From NCBI GenBank assembly GCA_023053575.1, contig JAKZAP010000012.1, positions 9,920,230-9,984,229 on the forward strand: DNA of 64,000 bases, written 5' to 3'. The position numbers and the translations under genes were made by a program. Under the pieces are notes generated by a model. It had not been told where the DNA came from. It did not search any database and was given only the letters and a program-made list of their open reading frames with translations. This DNA is from Branchinecta lynchi (Eukaryota > Arthropoda > Branchiopoda > Anostraca > Branchinectidae). Shown here piece after piece: positions 29,601 through 41,600 of the stretch; position 1 is the first letter of the stretch; the number at the start of each line of letters is the position of its first letter.

Positions 29601-32600
29601 GCCGCAGATATTATGAACGTCATAACTAGAGTAGACAGTGGCAAAAAAAAATCCCTTTGCAGAACCCAAATAATTCAGTGTATTTAATTAAATAAGTTGG
29701 CTTTTCGGTTAAACTTTAGGATAGACCGAGAAGCCACCAAAACGAATTTAAAAAACCAAACAAAGAGACACACTGAAAAAGACAAAGATTGCACACAAGC
29801 TCGTCCGTACAACGGAGCGCAGTAATATCTGAAAAGAAAACACCTCACGGCAGGGTCGTAGAACGGACACAGAAATTTGGAATGGGTTCAAATCCTAAAC
29901 GTCTAAGACATTTTGCGTCTGCAGGAGGCTTTCATTGCGCGTGTCAGCGCACGAACACATTGTCTTTTTGGCTCGGAAACTTCTTAGAACAGCATACTCG
30001 CTCCTGTCATTGTAGGCTCATTCAGAATTTTGGCCTTCAAAATGCCGTTGGTTCTTCTTAAAACATTCCGTCGGTTCTTTTAGCCGATGTTTTCAAAACA
30101 GATCTATTATGGCAAGCTCTGGTATTTCGCTGTGCTAGACATATTAAAATCTATCTTTCTATATTATGAAGTCGAATTCACCAGTGCTTGCTGTAAGTGG
30201 TGAAATCAAAATTGTATGCGGAATTTCTCTCAGAATCGTGGTGTTATACCGCGCAACGCGGTACAATTGGCAACACTGCATCCTTCAATATGCCGTCGGT
30301 TCTTTGGCAAAAACATTGGCTTCTCTGCTTGACAGATCTCGGTCATTCCAGTCGATAATTTTCACTTTCTTCTTTTTGTTTATTTTTATCTTTGATTTTT
30401 CAAGCCGATATGATACGTTTTGCATTTTTTTTTGTCGATGTACGCAGTTATTCACACGGTGTCCTTAAAGAGTTTTCTCGATTTACTAGAAAAACTTTCT
30501 AAATTTCCAGTTAATTGTATTTTTTTTTTTTTTACGGACATTTCTTTATGTCCAGTTTTCTTACTCCGCTGTTGACCTGTTGCATTTAGCCGAGGATGAA
30601 GATGATTAGTATTCTCGATTAGTTTAATATTCCTTTGGCCCAAGCTGACTGCGAATCGTATTTGACAGTGGAAAACGGATATGCGAGCTGAAATTTATTG
30701 AGCTATATTTCGGCCCTTCTTGGCAAGGGTCCTTTTCAGGCTCAAAGCAACTAAAGTTGGAAACGGACTTGTGTAAAAGGGTTTAGGATTTATTAGATAC
30801 GCGCAGAGGTGTCAAATATGGGGGGGGGGGAGGACCCAATTATATAGGTCAGTTTATTGCTTTAGCCTGAAGAGGACCCTTTCCAAGAAGGGCCAACATA
30901 TAACTCTAATAAAGTGTAGCTGACTTATCCGTTTTCCACCGTCAAATATGGTTTGCAGCTGCAGGAATATCTTGAAACTAATACATTGCATTATTTGGAT
31001 TGTGTCAAGCGATTTTTTTTTTTCACTATTCACCCTAGTATGACGTTCAGAATACATATACGGCCGTTTTCACAACATAAATTCTACTATGACGCGAAAA
31101 ATTTGAATCTCAATAGAATACAGGAACATCCGACAGGGAAATTCCACTATATGAAAACTGATTATTTGTGAATAGCGGAGCATATTTATTTTCATTGGGT
31201 CTTCAACTCTCTTTAAGTGAATCGGTAATGGGTCACTTGATAGTCGTATCTCAGCCCTATTCGATTAAACTTTAAAAACAGTTGGTAAAAACAACGAACC
31301 AGTCGGTCAGCATAAATACCTTCCCCACCTACCCCTCCATAACATTTTAGTGGATCTTAGCTATTAATGTCTCTGATTACGTGCAGCGATTCCTGGCGCT
31401 TTGTTTTACTTAAAGTTTAACTGAAAAGCCAACTTATTTTTGTATCATTTAACTGAATATACTGCATTTTCTGGAATGTGTTAAGGTATTTTTTTTATTT
31501 TTCACTATTTGCTCTAGAATGACGTTCAGAATATCTACGGTCGTCCTCAAAACGCAAATTTCTACTATGACACAGACAAACCGAATCTCAAACAATGTTA
31601 CAACGGATACGTCAGCTATGATTCTTCATCAGCGATATTTCGGCTGTCCCGAGGACCCTTGCCAAGAAGGGCCGAAATATCGCTGATGAAGAATCATAGC
31701 TGACGTATCCGTTGTAACATTGTTTGAATAAATGCTTCAAAGTCAGCTTGGGCTCAAAGAATATTTATAAACTGAATCTCAATACATAGGCGGCGTTTCA
31801 GTGGCCAGTGATCCGCTTATGGAAGGTAGCTCACTGCGTGAACGAGCATACAACACAGATGAAGTGCATAGAGCATTAACACCAAAGAAAATTCCTCAGT
31901 TTGAAAGTCGATTATTCGTGAATAGCGGAGGAACGAAGTAAAACATTTATCGGTTCTTCAAAAGTGATGGGTAACTAGATTGTGCTATCTAAGCCCTTTT
32001 CAGTCAAACTTTAACAGGAATCTGTTCATTAAGTTATACACGTCCTAATATAAGGTTCCGAAAAAACCCGAAAATCACGGTTTTCTATTTCTTAAAGGAC
32101 ACCTGAACAATGAAACCATACTTGAACACACCAAGGAGAATGCATTTACAGACACGGCCGCGGAGAGCATTCTTCTCTTGAGCGTGACGTTTTCAAAATA
32201 GGGATGTTCATTTCTGGAGGTTTGCACATGCAGACTCCAAGACAAAAAGCGCAATTCATTCAAATCTTGTACAGCGCTGGCCAGATCGTATTGGAATTTC
32301 TTCTAAATATACGTTTGGGCTTAACTGGTTAAAAAAATATTCCAGAAGAAGGGCTGATAGGAGACATTTGTTCATTTCTGAGATTGTTCGGTACTGAAAT
32401 GAGGACAGATGCAAAATGGAGCAAACTCATAGCTTGGAAACACTATTTCATATTTGGATTGAGTCTTCTGCAGGCAATGTTATCGGAAGTCATACAGATA
32501 GCGGTGATACTTGGTACTCCTCGTTCAGGTGTCCTTTAAACTTGCGAATTTTTTTGCTCACAAGCTAGGGCAAACTCACTCTCCAAACCCGTGTACACCG

Positions 32601-35600
32601 ATGACGGTGTCGGAGGAGTGCCGGAAAGGTGTCAGAAGTGTACCGGAACGAGTGTAGATCGGGTACCGAGAGTGAGCATCTCCCTCACTTCTAAGTACTG
32701 TTATTATAACTCATACTCACTCCTGCAGCCATCTTGTGGTCGGCGTACGAAACTGTCCTCTTGTTTTCGCTTATTTGGACTACTAGAGCAATCCCACCAG
32801 CGAGGAACAGAACAGCGATCGTGGCATGGTAAACTACTTCCTGAAAACAGAGCTAAGTTTATAAGGCAATTCTGGCGGTCTGGAAAGCTCCGCGAGCTTA
32901 CGCGACAGCTGCTCTTGCGACTTCGGCTAAATTTCGCTTCGCTTCCAAAGCTGTTCTCGCTCCGTTAGTCAGTGTTGCCAGGTGTTGTGATAAATCACCA
33001 GACGTAGTGATTTCGAGGACCGAAAGTGCAGTAGTGATTTTCTGGTTAAATTTAGCATTACGTAGTGATTTTTGACTATGCCAGCGTTAGAGAATTTATT
33101 TGAAAATAGAAGAGACAGGAGCACTGTACGTGCGTATGTTTGAAAGCGAGACATTTATCGTGATGACAGGGAATCCAAATGAGCTAGAATGTATTTTCAA
33201 GATAAATAGCCTACGTACGATTAAAAAAAAAGTCTTAAGGCGTGTTCTCGCCGTTCCCCGAGGAATCGAAGGGAACGGCGAGAATAGAGGGAGTCACTCC
33301 ACGCGGAGAGCACGGGGAATGCTTCCAAAACGGATTTTGTTCGGAACAAAAAAAATATGCAGTTGACGAAATCATTCTGGATCCACTTTAGTTTTGTTTT
33401 TTTTATTCTGATTATTTTTAATTAATTTTTATATTGCACCCACACCAGCAAAAGTTGATTCCTCTCCGAATCTGAAAGGGAGTCCTTTTTGATGATAGTG
33501 ATGATATTTTGGGTCCTGGCAACACTGCCGCTAGTTTGTCGCCAGCACTTGGAAAGCGAATCCACTTCGTGAGTGGAAAGTTATTTCGGCAAGTTAACAA
33601 GAAGTTGTAAAGGTGCAACTGCGGCTCAGCGACTTCTTGCGCTCGGCGGATTCTCGCTTTGCTTTTCGGAAAGCGAATCACAGAGATCAGAATCGCTCTT
33701 ATATTTCAATGACAACAAGACCAAAGGCTGCGGTGGGATTGGACTCCTTGATCCAGAAAATCGGGTCGTGAAGGTTTCCGGTCTTCGCCAGACCCCTTTG
33801 ACATAGTACTATTTATCCATGACCAGACGCTTGTACAAGGAATTATACCGTTTTGTATTTTTGACAAATTACGGGTATAGATTAAGCATGCATGTTCACC
33901 GCTAGCCTATGTCTCACCTTTAATAGACTTTAGAAAAGTTTTTTACTTTGATCAAATTCCTCGTTTTAGCGGTTATCCGGCACAACTGCATGCAGAGCAA
34001 AAGAGCTGGTGACATCGAGGGGCGAACCAAGAACAATCGATACAATTTCCGAATTTTGGCGAAAATAAAGTCCGATAAGAACCTCTAATCGAACTAAGAA
34101 TGAACGTTAGTTTTTACTAAATTTACGGTTGGGACAGATTCCGCGTAAACTTCTTGTCAGGCCAGAAAATTAGTTTCAGACCTGGATTCGACATGTCCTC
34201 TTACCGTGTATATCGACTATCTCGTTGGGTTTTAAAACTTCCTTGCAGATTTCCAGTTTCGGTCGGATTATAGGCGAACTACTTCTCTGGCCAGAAAATA
34301 AATTCAAGAAAAGGATTCAGCATATCTCATTATCTCTATATCGAACCTCGAATCAACTTCAGATAAAATTTTTACTTTTAACAAATTTTCTGGCTTTGGC
34401 CGGATTACGCCTTGAGTCGGACCCTGATGTGACGTCACTTACGAATATTGTTTTGGCGATGATGGTTCCAGTTGCGATCGAGATGAGGCAGGAAAGAGCT
34501 AAGCAGAACGTCGCAATTAAGGCAGTCGTGGCAATTAGAAGTACGTACAGCTCAGTCACGAAATAAGGATACCGTGTATACTGGGAGCTGGCAGTTGTCC
34601 AAATGTAATGTCCGAGAATTCCGACAATTACACAGCAGACAGCCTGAAAGAATGCATTTATTATTTTGAGAGTGGGTTTTACTTCAAGTTATACCTACCG
34701 GCTGAGAGCCTGCGCCTGTGGTTTCAGCTACGAGCGAACTGGCTGCCAGTACATGGTCGGAGTAATTGGGATAATTGGCCATATTCCTGTTCAGCGCTTC
34801 CAAGCGGACTAGTTTCTGTTAATCCCCCCATGCCTCACCGTCATTATTTGGATCAGACATGGTAAAATAGATCCACAGGTTAGTAAGTGGAAAACCTGTC
34901 ATCTGTGTCCCAGGTATAGGAGGTTTTGCATATTTTTCAGCAGCAGAAAGTAAAAGTGACCCACTACCCTATGGATTCGACTTTTTACTATGTCTTAACC
35001 AACACTTGTGTAGACATAGTAAAAAGTCGAATCCATAGGGTGGTGGGTCGCTTTCCCTTTCTGCTGGTTAAACATATGTAAAACCTCCGTTACCTGGGAA
35101 ACAGATGACAGGTTTTCCACTCACCAACCTGTGGATCTATTTTGCCATGTCTGGTCCAAGTAATGATGGTGAGGCATGGGGGGATTAACAGAAACTAGTC
35201 CGCTTGGAAGCGCTGAACAGGAATATGGCCAATTAGATTCCAAATACTAAGCGACAATGCCCCGTGTTTTTTAATACAGAGGACGAGGGTCAGCAACTCT
35301 CAGACACCAGGAGACATGTTCTTAACGGGTATACTTTCGAGTTCCCCGATGTTCTTGAAATAAAAAGTCAGGCTAAGATACTTAAAATATGCCAATTTTG
35401 TAAGAGCGTATTAGTTAAATAAAGATGAGTATTAAGTGATCTAAAGTGTATTGTAACATCATGTATTTTGTACGGACAATTGGCTATTAAATATATTCAT
35501 TCATTCATTGATATACAGGGTGAGAAGAATTTGTGGAGTAGGATAAAAAGAAACTGCGGTCAATAAGGAAATACAAAGAGGCAAGAAAATACGTCGGTGA

Positions 35601-38600
35601 AGTTTGTGAGTAAAAGACAAACTTCATGTTTTTCGTTCAGTTGAAAGCATAAAAAATTGTTTATTTGTGGTTCATGGAAATTCTGGTATAAAAGTTATCA
35701 GCTACTAAAATCTTCATGTTCATTTGAACCATACTAATAACTAAAATAAATTTAGAATTCACTCATTTTGCACACAGAATGTCTGCGTATTCCCTAACCA
35801 GCCGTAATCGGTAATTCTTGGGATACAAAATATTAGCACTTAGAATTAGCAAAAAAAAGGAACGAAAAAGACATCATACCAACAAGTTTCCCATAAAATT
35901 TACTCGCTTGAACATTCCCCAACGACCCGGCCCAACCTCTCTCCAGTTCCTTGGCACTTCCTCAACCACCACCTCTGGATTTTCATTCATCCTTCTCTCC
36001 ACTCTAAATTAATTCAGCGACTATCTATGTGGAATTCCAAGGAATGGCAACATAATCTTGACAGAATATGAAGCACGGAAACTGGCCGAGAGCGATGACC
36101 CACTAGTATCGCAGCCAAGGCAGAGCAGCCAAGGTCATGTACTATCGATCGACTCACCACACAGTTCTACGACCAATGTCGTCGCTGAACTCGGACGCGG
36201 TCATAAAGTTCACAGACTGGCAACGGTCTATTCTTGGGACAATCGGCTAGTGTTTGACGATATTTCGATTTTTCGGTGTATCGATATTTTCATATTTGAC
36301 GGTGCAAAACGGATAAGTCATCTACAACTTATTAGAGCTATATTTCGAAAGAAATAGAAAACCGTGATTTTCGTTTTTTTTTTTTTTTTCTTGATCAGCT
36401 AATTATCCCTCAAGGATGATGTGCGAGGGATAAATCTGTGATTTGTAACATATACATTTTTAACACGCACATTTTATCTTTCGTTATTTTATTTTTATCT
36501 GCATCCGCACCGTTTTCTTCTGGTTTTTAGTTACATCTCGTCTTATTGTCTGTTGGTTCCGCATCGTTCTCCTGTTGTGATTGTGGTGGATTTTATGATT
36601 TAGTTTTGTTTTGTTTTTCGCTGAGGACGGTTTGCCGGAAGTGCAACCGAAATATCCGAACTTATATTTATCCCTCGCACATCATCCTAGAGGGATAACT
36701 AGCTGATAAGAAAAAAAACCGAAAATCACGGTTTTCTATTTCTTTCGTAATGAATGGTCAGCTTGGCTTCAAACCTTATATTTAGCTATATTTTGGCCCT
36801 TCTTGGCAAGGGTCCTATTCAGGCTCGAGCCGCTCAAGCTGGAAAATGAACTTATATACAAAATATAGCTCTAATAAAATGTAGCTGACTTATCCGTTTT
36901 GTACCGTCAAATATGATTCGCAGTCAGCTTGGGCTGAAGGTGATGTTTTCAATCTTGATATTCGATAATCAACATCGATATTTCGGTATCATGTTTCGCT
37001 GTAGTATAGATCTCGTTTGCCAAAATTTAAGAACAAAGTTGTCGTAAAAAGTATCTTCAATCATCTGAAACTTCGAACAAAAAACAGAATATAAAAAAAA
37101 CTGTATTACGGAACACATACTGCTCCAGCTTTGTCTATATAAATGTAAACTGTTTTGGATTACCGACCAAATATCGTTTTCATTTCATTTCATTTCATTT
37201 ACTGATACTACATAACATATATATATGGCAAGAGAAAAGATCCCCTGAAGCTATCTTGTTGGGTATATCAATATTCACAATTCGATGTCGATATTTTGTC
37301 CGATATATCCATATATGTTGCTAATGAGCAAGTTAGCCAGAGGAACCAGCACGTCATTTGCTGCTTGGATAATCAGGAAATAAATACTGTGCTTCACCAC
37401 TGCTCGCCTTAAGCTCCCAAGTGGTGTTCTTCTTAAAGCACAACTCTTACTAGAAATGATCTTTTCACGATGATTTAGCTCAGAAATATCGGTTTTAAAA
37501 AATACAATTACTTGCCACGTGAAATGAGCAATGTTCTTGTTAGCGTGTGTCGACTCTAATAGCTATCCGATGCAGCGGCTGGACGCAAAATATTTGAAAA
37601 CTGAATGCGCAGTGGTTAAAAAGTGGGAAAACCAAGCAAAACAAAAGAATCCAAAAGATAAAGTAGACCTGAGGGTCTACCGTGTCTTCCAAAATATTTG
37701 AAGCTTTTCATGTCCTTATTTGTGAAAAAGCTGTCGGTGGAACTTGAAGCTTTCAGCGAAATTTGCGTTGCCTGACTTTCAAAACTTGGCTAGACCAAAA
37801 AAGCGCTAAAAAGTCGTACGAACAAAGCGAAACAACGGCGAAAGGCGGGATTTTCAGAAGGTTATAGAGCTAGGAATAATATACCTTAGAAGGTAGAATA
37901 AGTAAGAGGGGTCCTTTAATGATGGTAGGTAGGTAGGTCTTTTATTTTTAATCAAAACATTGAAAATTAAATAAAAATAACATTACTAATATCCTGCTGC
38001 AGCAAAAGAAAGTCCTAAGGACTTGTGCTGCAACTTATTAATACTGCTTGTATCTAATAAATAAATAACTAAACAAAACAACTTACAGTTGTCTTAAATA
38101 ACAGACAATTAAACGTGAACACTATACACAACAACAATCCTTAATATTTACTCCTTACCAGTTTTAGCCCCACCCGAACAACTGTGAAAAAAGAAAGAAA
38201 AAAGAAGAAAAAGACCAGACACCCTTCAACACATTAATCAAGTGGAAAGTTTTCAGTTTCGTTTTAAACCCGTATAAAGTGGCAGACTCCCTGATGCTAG
38301 TCGGCAGATTATTCCAAACAGAAGGCCCCAGATTATGAATCATATAAGATGATCGAACTGTTTTTCTTTTTTCATTAATTAAAAGCTGTGCATTTCTGGT
38401 GTCGTAATTGTGGTGCTCCTGATGCATAGAAAAATAATCATATAGATAATCATATAGATAGATAAAGATTCATAGAATAATAATCAGGGCATATATGGTT
38501 CATGCTTTGAAACACAGAAATTGGACCGCTCATTCCTCAAAAAAGCCTGTAGGGGGTCCTAAAATATTCCCTAAAGCTGCACAAGTCTTCCATGGAGTAA

Positions 38601-41600
38601 GTTTGTTTTTTATCACCTTGGCTTTCCAAGTGTTTGTTTGGACCTGCCACTGAACAACGGTTTATTTTGAAAATTCCTTAGAGCATGGGGAAAATTTGGC
38701 AGAAGAGCAAGACTATTCTATGCTTGCCAGGACTCATTAAATCGCCTCAACTTTGGCATTAGAGAATGAAACTAGGGCAACGCCCCGTTTACCAAAGCAA
38801 GGTCAGATCGGGACGGACCTGAGTTGGGTAACTGAAGTCCGAAATGGGACTGTGTGCTAGGAAAAGCCTAGTTTCTGTTGTAATTCAAAATTGAATTTTC
38901 TTCCGTAAAGTTATAAAAAAAAGGTATAAATACAAATATACCAACCTCGCTGTTAACCCCGGAGGTCCAACCCCTTTGACACTTTCCATAAGGTTCTGAT
39001 GCCTGAAATCTTAGATGCGTTGTTGCATACACTGTAAAAAGTTTCTCCGAGTAAGGATTAAAGTTAACTGCAGTATTTGCTACTGGGATTGATCCTGTAT
39101 CTGCTGGGATAAGATTAATCCGAACTGGAGATAATCTTATCTCAATAGAGACAAGATTAATCCCAGTAGCAAATCCTGCAAGTTTTTTTGTACAGTGTAT
39201 ACCACGGTATCTCATACCACGGTAACTGAATCTGCATTTTTGTTGTTGTTGCAGCTACCATGGTATATCATGCTACGGTTGCTTTGCAGAAACGACGATT
39301 GCGGAACTTGCGCTTTTAGAAGTCACCCGAAAAGAAATACTTACATTCATAGTAATCCGAACATAGGCACTTGTGTTAGTGATGATGAAAGTGAGACGAC
39401 TCTTTCAGATACCATGGTAAGTTACCACGGTCGGGAGTGTGGTATCTGAATATCAGATACCACGGTATCTGGCCAGATACTCAGTAACTGCAAAAGCAAC
39501 TTCAGACTTTGGTGTCAGATAGCCTACTATGGTATCTGCAAAAACGCAACTGTTGTCTGGTTTCAATACGGCCCACAGGCAGGGTTGTAACGTGTCGCAC
39601 GATAGTGTGAATTGTCACTCTGTTTTCTTTTTGCCACTCTTGTCCTACGTAGGACATAAAAATCACTCTATTTCAGAAAATGACCAAATGTGTCGTTTTT
39701 GCAGCAGGGATTCCGACCAGAACTGACTATTTCAAGTTTTTTTCATGAAAGGAAAATTAAGATGTGTCATTTTTACAGAGACGATTCCAACCAAAAGTGT
39801 ATTTTATGAAAATAAATTTCACTACCAATTCACTCTCTGTTTCGGGCCGAAAGTCACTCTGAATATTTTTGATGTGGCAACCCTGCCCCCAGGAGGGTGG
39901 GTTTGTACGCCGCAGAAGTTGAGATTAGTATTGAGAATGTAAGATTTGGAGCCGAATTCTTACAAATAATTTCGATCGCGCCAACGAGTCCCCCGACGTG
40001 TTTTTTTTAACCATCCGCCAAGTTATAAAGACAATCGGTCAGACAATCCGACAGTAATAATAGATGCCTGAAATCTTGTCTGGTTTTACGGTTCTCATAC
40101 AGAGGGTGGGTTCATATGAAGTAGAAGATTAAGACGAGATTACAGTTGACAATACCAGGTTTGAGTACGGACTTTAAGCCAAATGCTGAAAATTATGTTT
40201 GATCGACGATTCTCCCAATGTTTTTCTCGTAACACTCCACCAATCCATCTTTGCTAGCTATTTCCAGACAACTACTGTTTTCCGATAATTCTGGCGCCAG
40301 TCTGTCTCCATGAACGGATGGAAGAGGAAGAACGGATGGAAGGGGATGTGGTTTTATACAGTCTCTCATAGAATGTTTCGTTCAAAAACAGGGACTGCGG
40401 TAGCAAAAATTGTTTATTTATTTATTTAATCTAATAAAACGGCCAACTTGGGCCATACTAAACAACTAACAATAAATATTAAAAACGAACAATGGGTATG
40501 GGCAAAATATAAAAAGAATAAACTACCCAACATAAAATGCTGAATATAGCTCACGGTTCCATGCCATCCACACAGGTAACGATAGCCGCATGTTTGGGCC
40601 CGAGAGAATCACAAGGAGTGGATTGCTAGACCAAAGGATCCGGGTCTGAAGAGAGAAGATAGACCGACGCCTGAGTTCCCCAAAAGAAGGAAGACCCTCA
40701 CCAACAAAAATCCCGGAAGCACTACAGTCCAAGGTAGACCATGTAGCCACCGGAATGAATTGTTATAAAGAACCCGAAAACTATTCTCGCATTTCACCAT
40801 TTATACTTATGGGATCTAGATCTCCATTATTGACAGCACTGAGACCGAGCTAGAATCCCAAACGCTTTTTCTTTCTTTTTACTGTGTCAATCTATCTATG
40901 CCGACTTTTACCACTAAAATGGAACAAGTAACTAGGGACAGTCGACAGAAACTTGGGACGAAATGCGACGAGAACCTCTTCCTGTCCCCGTCCACTCAAC
41001 AGAACAGTATTTTGAAGTCGTCTGGTCCCTCTTTGTCAAGAACCATGGCGGAAAAGTCTTATGATCGTAAGTTTGTCTGTTTATTTCATTTTCCGTTCAT
41101 TTTTTCTTATCTAACAAACCTAATATCCAAACTCCAGACCTAATAATCTTACTTTGCTGGGAAAGCGGACAGCCATGACCACAAACACTGTTTCGTTCGT
41201 ATACTGAGGTGCCAATGCCCTGATAGCAAGAACAAATAATCAGATAGAACCGCTGCATGGTCCCATGCAGCGACGCAGAGTTAAAGGAACAGAAAACTTG
41301 ACTCAAACTTGACTCGGGGAGCTAGCTGACATACCAAGAATGTACCCTGAATCGATATTGAGAGTAAGAAAAATTCTCGTTTCGACCATTGCAGTTTCCG
41401 GGCAGTTTCCGAGAATTCAACTTTTGAGTTAGTAGAAAAAAAAAGCAAAAGGTTTGTGTGCTGGGAGTAGGAATCGAACGCACGACCTCTTGACTACTAT
41501 CCCGATCTGTTAGTCAACACGGCCAAGGCGAACTTTTACAGTGCATAAGGGGCAAGGGCCTGCCAGCTAGCTTTGGGAACACTAAGGAGGGGGTTCGAGA

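Noticed and set aside
37573..37707. 44-codon frame in the two-copy repeat
   Set aside because: The inverted partner at 54215-54460 has frame-breaking differences.
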